Assembly (NCBI GenBank): GCA_022842445.1
Contig: JALHPO010000008.1
Location: forward strand, 1 to 64,000
DNA: 64,000 bases
DNA from: Nitrospira sp.
Lineage (GTDB): Bacteria; Nitrospirota; Nitrospiria; Nitrospirales; Nitrospiraceae
Direction of reading: 5' to 3'
Under the pieces are notes generated by a model. The model made no database searches. It worked only from the letters and a program-made list of their open reading frames with translations, and had not been told where the DNA came from. The position numbers and the translations under genes are program-made. This document shows, piece after piece, positions 1 through 7,012 of the stretch. Position 1 is the stretch's first letter, and the number at the start of each line of letters is the position of its first letter.

Positions 1-533
1 ATCTTAAACTTCCGCGGCAAACTCTGATTGAGCGGATTGCGCAGAAGATGGTAGGCAATCGTCTTCGCATAGGGAGTGACATCGAAGACTTCGCCCCGGC
101 AGACACCGGCTAAGTGGCACGCCGTGACATTGCGCACCGTATTGGCGCAGGCTTCCCTCGTCGTCAGTCCGACCTCGGCCAACCCCCGCATAATCGCCGG
201 CACGTCCTTCAGCTCGACGAAATGGAGCTGGATGTCCTGACGCGTCGTGACATGGCCGACCCCTGTGGCGTACCGGTCGGCTAACTCCGCAACTTGGCGG
301 AGCTGATTGGCGGAAATCCCTCCGAACGGAATTTTGATCCGCACCATCTGCACACCAGGCTGCCGCTGCCCATAAATTCCGTGCTGCAGACGGAACGGCC
401 GGAAAAGATCCGGGGAACCATCGCCGGCGATCAACCGCATGGCTTCGGCTTCAAAAGTATCGATTTCTTCAGCAATGGAAGGCGGAATAGGAACGGTCTT
501 GATGTCGACTGTCTTCAGGCGTTGGGGAGTCAT
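1..533 (-). CDS. Ferredoxin-type nitrite/sulfite reductase, N-terminal part (cut by window start)
   Basis: Reading the minus strand from ATG at 533 gives an open frame of about 177 residues that runs off the window. It contains the nitrite/sulfite reductase ferredoxin-like half-domain, with the signatures PGVQMVRIKIPFGG and GHVTTRQDIQLHFVEL, followed by the start of the siroheme/4Fe-4S domain (TVRNVTACHLAGVC). Enzymes of this family reduce nitrite to ammonia or sulfite to sulfide with six electrons in the cytoplasm. The C-terminal cluster-binding cysteines and substrate-specific residues lie outside the window, so nitrite and sulfite cannot be separated here. An Rrf2-type regulator gene lies 71 bases upstream on the same strand and may control it. 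Confidence 0.85.
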   Translation of the reverse strand, partial: MTPQRLKTVDIKTVPIPPSIAEEIDTFEAEAMRLIAGDGSPDLFRPFRLQHGIYGQRQPGVQMVRIKIPFGGISANQLRQVAELADRYATGVGHVTTRQDIQLHFVELKDVPAIMRGLAEVGLTTREACANTVRNVTACHLAGVCRGEVFDVTPYAKTIAYHLLRNPLNQSLPRKFK

Positions 534-604
534 TGGCGCATCTCCTCTCACTCACGTTCCCGCAGAACACTCTTTTAAGCGGATGCCGATCGTTATCCTA
601 ATTT

Positions 605-1054
605 CTATATGTGGTACATCGGATTACGGTGCTGTTCGATCGCACGCTGGCGGCTGGCCAACTCATTGATCGTAATTCGATGGAGCACCTCATGTTCGGC
701 TTCGGCCACTTGCTTCCAGACATCCCCAAGCAACAATTCCTGTTTGGGAAGATGCCGGTCGAAGGCCGAGTCCCGATGGACGGCATGATGAAGCACCGGC
801 CCATCCAACACTTCGAGAATATCTGCAACCGAAAGAGCTGATGGCTCTTTGAGCAGGAGATAGCCGCCTTGCGAGCCCCGGAGACTATCAATAAGCCCTG
901 CCTTCTTCAAGGAATGGAGGACCTGTTCGAGAAATTTGATTGGGATCGCCTGCCGTTTTGCTATGGCTCTAGCCTGAACTGGAACATCTTTCCCATTCAT
1001 GGCCAGGTCAATAACCGCCATAATTCCATATGTTGTGCGTCGAGACACTTTCAT
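605..1054 (-). CDS. Rrf2-family transcriptional regulator (CymR-like, no cysteine cluster)
   Basis: A 149-residue protein that begins MKVSRRTTYGIMAVIDLA, the typical Rrf2 winged-helix start, and carries the conserved wing segment GLIDSLRGSQGGYLLLKEP near residues 53-71. Rrf2 proteins are dimeric DNA-binding repressors or activators; IscR and NsrR bind Fe-S clusters through three cysteines, while CymR-type members do not. No cysteine is seen in this protein, so it is not an Fe-S sensor of the IscR/NsrR kind. It is followed directly by the siroheme reductase gene, so control of sulfur or nitrogen assimilation is a reasonable inference. The C-terminal stretch is rich in His and Glu. Confidence 0.88.
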   Translation of the reverse strand: MKVSRRTTYGIMAVIDLAMNGKDVPVQARAIAKRQAIPIKFLEQVLHSLKKAGLIDSLRGSQGGYLLLKEPSALSVADILEVLDGPVLHHAVHRDSAFDRHLPKQELLLGDVWKQVAEAEHEVLHRITINELASRQRAIEQHRNPMYHI

Positions 1055-1084
1055 TCTTTACTATTCCTGTATGAATTGTGCCAA

Positions 1085-1114
1085 TATCTACATCTTTGCC
1101 AACCTGGCTGTCAA
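1085..1114 (-). promoter_or_regulatory. Putative sigma70 promoter for the Rrf2-reductase pair
   Basis: On the minus strand a perfect TTGACA (1114-1109) is followed after 18 bases by TAGATA (1090-1085), about 30 bases before the Rrf2 start codon. A short dyad (TGCCA and TGGCA, about 13 bases apart) straddles the -35 box and could be an operator for autoregulation. The -10 match is only partial. Confidence 0.45.
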
Positions 1115-1220
1115 GTGGCAGCTCACCCATAGATCCGTGGCGTTTCTACAGTACGACACAATTCGCTGCTCCTCACTTCGTTATCCGTATAGCGTGAAAC
1201 CCGTATCGTCGGCGATGCGA

Positions 1221-1244
1221 CGCCTGCGGCTTTGCCGCGAGGCG
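1221..1244. repeat. GC-rich stem-loop in the 350-bp divergent intergenic region
   Basis: CGCCTGCGGC, a TTT loop and GCCGCGAGGCG form a strong imperfect hairpin in the non-coding stretch between the divergent Rrf2 gene and the Fis-type gene. There is no U-tract, so it is not an obvious terminator. It could be a REP-like palindrome or an RNA structure. Apart from this hairpin and the two promoters, nothing else was seen in 1055-1404. Confidence 0.3.
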
Positions 1245-1348
1245 AGCGGGCACCCGACAGCGAAACCAGTGTCACAATATTTTTGATCCCACGATAACCG
1301 GAAAGGCTTGCAGGGAGCACTCCGGAAGCCTGTCTCCATAAAATTCAA

Positions 1349-1377
1349 TTGACATCGTTGGCACCCTGGGCAATAAT
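1349..1377 (+). promoter_or_regulatory. Putative sigma70 promoter for the Fis-type regulator
   Basis: TTGACA at 1349-1354, a 17-base spacer and AATAAT at 1372-1377 (five of six matches to TATAAT). The start codon follows at 1405, leaving a leader of about 20 bases. Confidence 0.55.
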
Positions 1378-1404
1378 CCGCCCTCTTCTTCGCGTGGTGC
1401 CTTC

Positions 1405-1998
1405 ATGGCGGGTTCTTCATCTGGCTTTTCCATTCTGCTGCTGACTGCGGATACCGAGATACAGGCTCAGTTCAGGCAGGCTTTTAAGGACGCGTCTGTC
1501 ACTATCGTACGAGATGCGGCGGCCTTTCAAAAAGAGACGGCGAAACATCAGTTTGATGCTGTGGTGATGGAGTCCCGCGGCACCCATGAAGGAGCGATGC
1601 CGCTTCCCAGTCATATCGATCCGTCTCGCAGCCTGGTCATCACCGGCTCACGCACGGTGCTGAAAAGAACGGTAAAAGCCCTCCAGCTCTTGAATCAGCA
1701 CAACGGGTCCATCCCCCAGCAGGGAAAGATCCGGGACGCCTCCCTGGAGAGCTACCTCGATATGAAGATGGGCGATTTCGTGAAAGGCATGAGGAACGGA
1801 TCGGCGAAAAACCTGCACCCGATTCTGATTTCAGCCGTCGAACGCCCCTTGATTACGTCCGCGCTTGAAGAGACGCAGGGGAATCAGATTCAAGCAGCCG
1901 AGCTGCTGGGACTGAACCGGAACACATTGCGAAAAAAGATCGCGGCATTGCATATTCCTTTGAAACGCACGAGGGCCAAAACACGCCGGAGGGCGTAA
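1405..1998 (+). CDS. Fis-type DNA-binding regulator with degenerate receiver domain
   Basis: 197 residues. The C-terminal 50 residues are a Fis/NtrC-type helix-turn-helix (LISAVERPLITSALEET, then NQIQAAELLGLNRNTLRKKI). The N-terminal 110 residues have the alternating pattern of a response-regulator receiver (FSILLLTADTEI; HQFDAVVMESRG). The phosphoacceptor position carries Glu56 instead of Asp and the usual N-terminal acidic pair is reduced to one Asp, so it probably cannot be phosphorylated. There is no AAA+ sigma54-interaction domain. It lies just upstream of an HU gene, so a nucleoid-type or gene-specific DNA-binding role is plausible. Target genes are unknown. Confidence 0.75.
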   Translation: MAGSSSGFSILLLTADTEIQAQFRQAFKDASVTIVRDAAAFQKETAKHQFDAVVMESRGTHEGAMPLPSHIDPSRSLVITGSRTVLKRTVKALQLLNQHNGSIPQQGKIRDASLESYLDMKMGDFVKGMRNGSAKNLHPILISAVERPLITSALEETQGNQIQAAELLGLNRNTLRKKIAALHIPLKRTRAKTRRRA

Positions 1999-2067
1999 CG
2001 CCTCTTTATCCATGAGGTATCGTCAATCCGGACTTATTGTTTCAACACCCACCAAGGAGGGAACTCG

Positions 2068-2340
2068 ATGACAAAGGAAGAACTCATTGCGAAAATGGCC
2101 GCCTCGGCCGGGATCACGAAAGTCGCTGCCGGCACCGCCCTTGAGGCGTTCACCGGCGCAGTCACGTCCTCGCTCAAGAAAGGCCGGCGCGTGTCGCTCG
2201 TCAACTTCGGCACCTTTACCATCTCTAAGCGCAAGGCACGGATGGGGAGAAATCCACGAACCGGTGAAGCACTCCGTATCCCTGCCGCCAAGGTTCCCAA
2301 GTTTTCAGCCGGTAAGGAGCTGAAGTCGGCCGTCCGATAG
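2068..2340 (+). CDS. hup: HU-family nucleoid DNA-binding protein
   Basis: 90 residues, the normal HU length. It begins MTKEELIAKMAASAGITKV and carries the family signature GRRVSLVNFGTFTISKRKAR followed by the arm tip GRNPRTGEALRIPAAKVPKF. HU dimers bend and wrap DNA without strong sequence preference. A good Shine-Dalgarno (AAGGAGGGA) precedes the ATG and a strong terminator follows, so it is probably a single-gene unit or the end of a short unit with the Fis-type gene. IHF is unlikely because no specific IHF residues or infection-like partner gene were recognised. Confidence 0.93.
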   Translation: MTKEELIAKMAASAGITKVAAGTALEAFTGAVTSSLKKGRRVSLVNFGTFTISKRKARMGRNPRTGEALRIPAAKVPKFSAGKELKSAVR

Positions 2341-2362
2341 ACTCAGCCGGCGATCGATTTCA

Positions 2363-2419
2363 CAAAGAGAAGGCGGCCCCTCTCGACATGGGACGGATGC
2401 CGTCTTCTCTTTGCTTTTC
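2363..2419 (+). terminator. Rho-independent terminator after the HU gene
   Basis: A 15-bp stem (CAAAGAGAAGGCGGC with GCCGTCTTCTCTTTG, one G-T pair) with a 21-base loop, followed by CTTTTCTT. Confidence 0.85.
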
Positions 2420-2448
2420 TTGACACTTCGGGCACCCGTATATTAGCA
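2420..2448 (+). promoter_or_regulatory. Putative promoter for tRNA-Val / thrS
   Basis: A perfect TTGACA at 2420-2425 lies 40 bases upstream of the tRNA. A -10-like TATTAG/TTAGCA sits at 2441-2448 with 15-17-base spacing; the -10 match is weak. Confidence 0.45.
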
Positions 2449-2464
2449 TGCGCGGCTGTACGAT

Positions 2465-2539
2465 AGGCGCGTAGCTCAGGGGGAGAGCGCTACCTTGACA
2501 CGGTAGAGGTCGACGGTTCAAGACCGTCCGCGCCTACCA
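2465..2539 (+). tRNA. tRNA-Val (anticodon GAC), CCA encoded
   Basis: A full cloverleaf can be drawn: acceptor AGGCGCG with CGCGCCT, D arm GCTC/GAGC, anticodon stem CTACC/GGTAG around loop TTGACAC (anticodon GAC), T arm GACGG/CCGTC with loop TTCAAGA, discriminator A and encoded CCA. It directly precedes thrS and may be co-transcribed with it. Confidence 0.95.
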
Positions 2540-2618
2540 CTCGGCCGAGGCATCCGCGTACCTCTCGGAGGCGGGGTGCCTTTGTCATTTTTTGTGCGTA
2601 CATCGGCTCGCATCCACG

Positions 2619-4538
2619 ATGAACATTACGATTAAAGACGGGCTCAGCAAAGATGTCCAGACCGGCCAGACGGTGGGAAACGCCCTGTCCGCGTTAGGAA
2701 TCTCTCTGGGCACGGATATATTGGCGGCACGCGTCAATGGAACCGTCATGGATCTCTCGCGCCCCTTGTCGGAAGACGCGACGATTGAGCCGCTCCGGTT
2801 CGACAGCCCGGAAGGCCGTGAAGTCTACCGCCACAGCAGCACTCACCTCATGGCGCAAGCCGTGAAGGAGCTGTTCCCGACGGCTCAATTGACGATCGGG
2901 CCGGCACTGGAAGACAGCTTCTATTATGATTTCGCCTATGATCGGCCGTTTACACCGGAGGACCTTGCCAGCATCGAAGAGCGCGCCCGTGAGATCGCCA
3001 GGCGCACGCTGCCGATCGCCAGACGGGAGTTTTCCAAGCAGGACGCGATTGAATTCTTCAGGGCGCGCGGCGAAAAGTACAAGGTCGAGCTGATCGAGGG
3101 GTTCCCCGACGGAGAGCCGATTTCAGCGTATACGCAAGGGGACTTCGTGGATTTGTGCCGTGGCCCGCACTTGCCTTCCACCGGCCATATCGGCGCCTTT
3201 AAACTCCTGACCACCGCGGGGGCCTATTGGCGCGGCGACGAACGCAATCCTATGCTCCAGAGGATCTACGGCACCTCGTTTCCGACGAAAGCGGAACTCG
3301 ACGCGCATCTGGCCAGGCTGGAAGAAATCAAGCGGCGCGACCACCGCAAGGTCGGCAAGGATCTGGACTTGATTTCCGTCCAGGATGAGATCGGCCCCGG
3401 GCTGGTGCTCTGGCACCCCAAAGGCGCGGCGATCAGGCTCCAAATAGAAAATTTCTGGCGCGAGCAGCATATCAAAGGCGGATACGAGCTGGTCTATTCT
3501 CCCCATGTCGCTCGCCTTGATCTGTGGAAAACCAGCGGACATCTCGATTACTACCGCGAGAACATGTTCGCGTCGATGAAGCTGGAGGGCAGCGAATATC
3601 AGCTCAAGCCGATGAACTGCCCCTACCACATCATGATCTACAAGTCCCATCTCCGCAGCTATCGGGACCTGCCCATCCGCTACGGCGAATTGGGGACCGT
3701 CTACCGCTACGAGCGGACCGGTGTCCTGCACGGCTTATTGCGCGTGCGTGGCTTTACCCAGGACGACGCCCATTTGTTCTGCCGGCCCGACCAGATTGAG
3801 ACCGAAGTCAGCCGCGTGCTGGACTTCACGTTTTTCATTTTGCAGACATTCGGATTCACGGATTTTGAAGTCTTTCTCTCGACGAGGCCCAAAGAATCGG
3901 TGGGTGCCGATGAACATTGGACACTGGCCACCAGCGCGCTGGAGGCGGCGATCAAGAGCCGGAACATCGCCTACCGCCTGGACCCCGGCGGCGGCGCCTT
4001 CTACGGCCCGAAGATCGACATCAAGATCAAGGATGCCCTGGGCCGCTCGTGGCAATGCTCCACCATCCAAGTCGATTTCAACAACCCCGAACGTTTCGAA
4101 TTGAGTTATATCGGCGAGGACGGGAAGGCCCACCAGCCCATCATGATCCACCGGGCCTTGATGGGCTCGATCGAACGGTTCTTCGGAATTCTGATCGAGC
4201 ATTACGGCGGGGCGTTCCCCGCGTGGCTGGCACCGGTACAAGCCACGGTCATGAATATCACCGATAACCAGCGTGACTATGCAGCCGCCGTCACGGCGCA
4301 ATTGAAAAGCGCCGGCTTCCGGGCCGAAGCCGACATCCGCAATGAAAAGATCGGGTTCAAGATACGCGAAGCGGAGAAGGCGAAAGTTCCGTTTATGCTG
4401 GTGGCGGGAGATCGCGAGGTCCAAGGCGGGACCGTCTCGGTCAGAGGCCGAAGCGGGGCAAACCTCGGAAGCATGACGGTCGTCCAGGTCTTAGATCTAT
4501 TGCGCGCCGAGACCGCGCGCCTGCGGCAGGACAATTAA
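2619..4538 (+). CDS. thrS: Threonine--tRNA ligase
   Basis: 639 residues from ATG 2619, the full bacterial ThrRS length. Order of domains: TGS (MNITIKDGLSKDV onward), the second editing domain with HSSTHLMAQAVKELFP, then the class II catalytic core with motif 2 (YRYERTGVLHGLLRVRGFTQDD), the zinc-site segment MNCPYH, motif 3 near IMIHRALMGSIERFFG, and an anticodon-binding domain. It charges tRNA-Thr and edits Ser-tRNA-Thr. An in-frame TTG at 2592 would add nine residues; ATG is preferred because it matches the TGS start, although neither start has a close Shine-Dalgarno. It heads the thrS-infC-rpmI-rplT operon. A GC-rich stem-loop at about 2547-2580 lies in the leader. Confidence 0.97.
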   Translation: MNITIKDGLSKDVQTGQTVGNALSALGISLGTDILAARVNGTVMDLSRPLSEDATIEPLRFDSPEGREVYRHSSTHLMAQAVKELFPTAQLTIGPALEDSFYYDFAYDRPFTPEDLASIEERAREIARRTLPIARREFSKQDAIEFFRARGEKYKVELIEGFPDGEPISAYTQGDFVDLCRGPHLPSTGHIGAFKLLTTAGAYWRGDERNPMLQRIYGTSFPTKAELDAHLARLEEIKRRDHRKVGKDLDLISVQDEIGPGLVLWHPKGAAIRLQIENFWREQHIKGGYELVYSPHVARLDLWKTSGHLDYYRENMFASMKLEGSEYQLKPMNCPYHIMIYKSHLRSYRDLPIRYGELGTVYRYERTGVLHGLLRVRGFTQDDAHLFCRPDQIETEVSRVLDFTFFILQTFGFTDFEVFLSTRPKESVGADEHWTLATSALEAAIKSRNIAYRLDPGGGAFYGPKIDIKIKDALGRSWQCSTIQVDFNNPERFELSYIGEDGKAHQPIMIHRALMGSIERFFGILIEHYGGAFPAWLAPVQATVMNITDNQRDYAAAVTAQLKSAGFRAEADIRNEKIGFKIREAEKAKVPFMLVAGDREVQGGTVSVRGRSGANLGSMTVVQVLDLLRAETARLRQDN

Positions 4539-4547
4539 CACTGACAC

Positions 4548-4563
4548 GAGGAGGTGGCTTATC
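4548..4563 (+). promoter_or_regulatory. infC ribosome-binding site with ATC start codon
   Basis: GAGGAGGT at 4548-4555 is followed after five bases by ATC (4561-4563) in the IF-3 frame. The next possible conventional start (GTG 4579) lies 23 bases beyond the Shine-Dalgarno. IF-3 discriminates against non-canonical starts, so a rare start permits autoregulation, as known for the AUU start of Escherichia coli infC. Confidence 0.8.
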
Positions 4564-5070
4564 GTTCCCAAACTGCGCGTGAATCGTGAAATCCGGGTCC
4601 GGGAAGTGCGGGTCATCGGCCCAGAGGGAGAGCAACTCGGTATTCTCCCCACACCGGATGCCCTTCGCCAGGCACAAGAAGGCGGCTACGATTTGGTCGA
4701 AGTAGCCCCCACCTCGGTGCCGCCGGTCTGCCGGATCATGGACTATGGCAAATACAAATACGAGCTCAGCAAGAAGGACCATCAGAACCGGCGCCATCAG
4801 AAGTCCACGCAGGTGAAGGAAGTCAAGCTGCGGCCGCGCACAGACAAACATGATTTGGAGATCAAGATTCGGCAGATGAAGACGTTCCTGGAGGAGGGCA
4901 ACAAGACCAAAGTCACCCTCACCTATCGGGGGCGCGAAATGGCCAACCAGGAAATGGGCCGGTCGGTGATGAATTCGGTGATCGCAGAGCTCACGCAGTG
5001 CGGCACGATCGAATATGCCCCCCGCATGGAGGGACGCAGTTTGATTATGATCGTGGCGCCGAAGAATTGA
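4561..5070 (+). CDS. infC: Translation initiation factor IF-3 (ATC start)
   Basis: 169 residues from ATC 4561. The N-terminal domain has NREIRVREVRVIGPEGEQLG and DLVEVAPTSVPPVCRIMDYG, and the C-terminal domain has VKEVKLRPRTDKHDLEIKI and LTYRGREMANQEMG, all classic IF-3 signatures. IF-3 binds the 30S subunit, prevents 70S formation and checks the start codon and initiator tRNA. ATC is chosen because a perfectly placed Shine-Dalgarno serves it and because it adds the residues VPKLRV that align with the family N-terminus; the shorter GTG start at 4579 would lack a ribosome-binding site. It is followed by rpmI and rplT, the usual order. Confidence 0.95.
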   Translation: MVPKLRVNREIRVREVRVIGPEGEQLGILPTPDALRQAQEGGYDLVEVAPTSVPPVCRIMDYGKYKYELSKKDHQNRRHQKSTQVKEVKLRPRTDKHDLEIKIRQMKTFLEEGNKTKVTLTYRGREMANQEMGRSVMNSVIAELTQCGTIEYAPRMEGRSLIMIVAPKN

Positions 5071-5113
5071 CGAATGTGACGCAGCAATCGGCATAACCAA
5101 AGGAATGTAGCGT

Positions 5114-5305
5114 ATGAAAATGAAAACACACAAAGGCGCCAGTAAACGATTCTCCAAAACGGGAAGCGGAAAAATCGTCCGGCGCAAAGCGGGCAAGCGC
5201 CATCTGCTATCCCACAAGAGACACGATCATAAGCGCCGCCTGGGCGGCACGGCGATCGTCGATGCCACGTCCACCGCGGTATTAAGGCAGCTGCTCCCAC
5301 GCTGA
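5114..5305 (+). CDS. rpmI: 50S ribosomal protein L35
   Basis: 63 residues, very basic, with the family start [20 protein letters not shown] and the segment [18 protein letters not shown]35 is a small zinc-free 50S protein. It sits between infC and rplT in the canonical operon. Translation of this gene is often controlled together with rplT by L20 in other bacteria, but no specific L20-binding structure was recognised here. Confidence 0.96.
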   Translation: MKMKTHKGASKRFSKTGSGKIVRRKAGKRHLLSHKRHDHKRRLGGTAIVDATSTAVLRQLLPR

Positions 5306-5352
5306 TCGTTCAGCACAGGGAGTTCTTTTAGAACGAAAAGGAGTATGGAATC

Positions 5353-5721
5353 ATGCCTCGCGCAAAAGGCGGACCGAAAACAAGACATCGGAGAAACAAA
5401 CGGCTGAAACTGGCCAAGGGGCAGTACGGCGGGAAAAGCCGGCTGTTCCGTTCGGCTACAGAGAGCGTCGATAAGGGGCTGGTCTACGCCTACGTCGGAC
5501 GCAAGGACAGAAAGGGCGATTTCCGCCGGCTCTGGACCGCGCGCATCAGCGCCGCAGTGCGGAACCACGGGCTGACCTACAGCCGATTCATCAATGCCCT
5601 CAAGAAAGCGAATGTGTTGCTGGATCGCAAAGTCCTGTCGGACATGGCGATCAAGGACGCCGTCGGATTTGAAAAGCTCTGCGGGCTCGCCAAGCAGCAC
5701 ATGACCCCGGCTGCGGCATAA
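5353..5721 (+). CDS. rplT: 50S ribosomal protein L20
   Basis: 122 residues with the L20 signature RHRRNKRLKLAKGQYGGKS near the start and AYVGRKDRKGDFRRLWTARI in the middle. L20 is an early-assembly 23S rRNA-binding protein and a translational repressor of its operon in several bacteria. A strong AAAAGGAG lies before the ATG. It is the last gene of the unit; a strong terminator follows, so pheST, which often comes next in other bacteria, is not part of this transcript. Confidence 0.97.
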   Translation: MPRAKGGPKTRHRRNKRLKLAKGQYGGKSRLFRSATESVDKGLVYAYVGRKDRKGDFRRLWTARISAAVRNHGLTYSRFINALKKANVLLDRKVLSDMAIKDAVGFEKLCGLAKQHMTPAAA

Positions 5722-5749
5722 GTCGCAAGGGCTCTTTCGATAAAAGAGA

Positions 5750-5785
5750 AGAGGGAGTGACAACCTGTCGCTCCCTCTTTCTGTA
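5750..5785 (+). terminator. Rho-independent terminator after rplT
   Basis: A 13-bp stem AGAGGGAGTGACA / TGTCGCTCCCTCT (one G-T pair) with loop ACC, followed by TTCTGTATT. Confidence 0.88.
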
Positions 5786-5981
5786 TTGGTCAGGATCTAA
5801 TCAGACACCCCTGCCCTATCGAACTGCCGTTCACAAAGACCTGCCAGATACGACAGACTACCGTCCCGCTCGTCCCTCCTGTCCTTTCTTGCTCCTCTCG
5901 AGAGCCTGACTGCAAGTGTCGGAAGTAGACGTGCAATGAGCGACCGGTTATTGCACAGCACGAAGAATATGCTAGTGGCGA

Positions 5982-6136
5982 CTAATCTCGTATGTGGGAG
6001 AATGGCCGGCTGATTATTTTGGCTCCGCCCAACTTGGCAACAAACTGTTCGGTGGTGTGACGCAGACGTGGCATACGGCCCTCCTTTCGGCCCGACCCTA
6101 ACATAGGATCTGGACCCGTTTAAGGGGGCGAGGTCA
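5982..6136 (-). mobile_element. Decayed IS3-family left end with start of orfA
   Basis: On the minus strand, from 6136, the sequence begins TGACCTCGCCCCCTTAAACG, like an IS3-family terminal repeat, and leads to ATG 6074 preceded by AAAGGAGG. The frame reads MPRLRHTTEQFVAKLGGAKI, matching the helix-turn-helix start of IS3 orfA proteins (H-S/T-x-EQ-I/F-V-x-K-L), and stops after 30 residues at 5982. Only the left edge of the element remains. No right end and no orfB were found. The stretch 5786-5981 shows nothing recognisable. Confidence 0.5.
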
Positions 6137-6283
6137 GTGCATAGTGGCCCTGTCCTCAGTTCGGCGGCGATTTGACGCACCGTCAGCCTGGGGCGTCGAG
6201 CATGGCCACGGCTTCTCGTTCGTACTCGGCTGAACCCTTCCATCGTGCTCCCATCACACCCACATTATGGACCTTCAGTCCGG
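6137..6283 (-). mobile_element. Second decayed IS3-family orfA fragment
   Basis: Minus-strand reading just upstream of the previous relic gives EYEREAVAMLDAPG and then, after a frameshift, LTVRQIAAEL, together the usual orfA N-terminal helix-turn-helix pattern of another IS3 subgroup. The inverted pair GGACCTTCAGTCC and GGTGTCC at about 6270-6290 may be the element end. The frame is broken by stops and shifts, so it is inactive. It abuts the other relic, which suggests one element jumped into, or recombined with, the other. Confidence 0.4.
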
Positions 6284-6509
6284 TGTCCGTAACATCGGGG
6301 CAGAACCCGTGCTCGATTAACTTTGGTATGGTTGTGCCTTCCCTATGGACTGACTGTATTCAGAATTGACCGTACGGCTTCTCGCCTTAAGTGGCGTAAA
6401 TAAATTAAGAATCCCCGTTCGCTAGCACATCGCTGGCTTCGGCATGCAGTTTGCTCTCTGGCTATCAGGTGAGTGGCTCAGCCTCTTTCTAATCATAAGG
6501 ATGTGGTAC

Positions 6510-6905
6510 ATGATACACGCTACTACTGATCTCTATGAGAAGCGATGGAGTCCACGGCAATACATGATTCTCCCGATTCAGTGTCAGTTGTCCCGGAAAG
6601 ATAAAACCAGCGTGGGATGGGTGAGAGACCTTTCGAACATCGGCGCCGGTGTGATCAGCAACCTCACACTGACGGCTGGTGATCAACTCACATTTGCATT
6701 GCCCAAGGAGGGCGGGCCGGAAATGAAGCTGGCTGCGACGGTCAGGTGGAGGCAGGGTCTGCTTCTTGGCGTTGAATTTAAGCCGACGCCGAGAACTAGC
6801 CTCCTGACCAGCCGGAAGTTTTTGTGCCACCTCCAAATGATAGCGTTCAGCTCGCAAGCCGGAGGGTTTCGGGAGCCGGTTACTGACCTCTGCCCTGTGC
6901 AATAA
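6510..6905 (+). CDS. PilZ-domain protein
   Basis: 131 residues from ATG 6510. It shows the two halves of the PilZ c-di-GMP site: an RxxxR motif in EKRWSPRQYMILP near residues 11-22 and D-x-S-x-x-G in VRDLSNIGAGV near residues 40-49, followed by a beta-barrel pattern ending in WRQGLLLGVEF. It probably binds cyclic di-GMP and changes the activity of a partner. ATG 6510 is chosen over upstream starts because AATAAGG lies about nine bases before it. It stands alone between IS relics and the end of pheT. The last 30 residues are atypical and may come from read-through into non-homologous DNA. Confidence 0.7.
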   Translation: MIHATTDLYEKRWSPRQYMILPIQCQLSRKDKTSVGWVRDLSNIGAGVISNLTLTAGDQLTFALPKEGGPEMKLAATVRWRQGLLLGVEFKPTPRTSLLTSRKFLCHLQMIAFSSQAGGFREPVTDLCPVQ

Positions 6906-7012
6906 CCGGGACTGCTGGATTCTGGCATTACCAGAGACCACCGAGAACTACGAGGGTCTGCTCGGGTTCAAACGGCAGCCATCGGATAGGAAAGAACTGA
7001 TCGGAGACTCGC

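Noticed and set aside
1123..1320. Minus-strand 65-codon frame in the intergenic region
   Set aside because: It runs through a hairpin and promoter region, has no ribosome-binding site, and its translation has the look of GC-rich non-coding DNA.
2592..2618. TTG start giving nine extra residues to ThrRS
   Set aside because: The family begins at the ATG; no ribosome-binding site supports the TTG.
4579..4581. GTG as infC start
   Set aside because: It lies 23 bases from the Shine-Dalgarno, and homology extends upstream to the ATC.
5797..6243. Minus-strand 148-codon frame
   Set aside because: It is an out-of-frame reading through two IS3 relics; other frames carry the recognisable transposase similarity.
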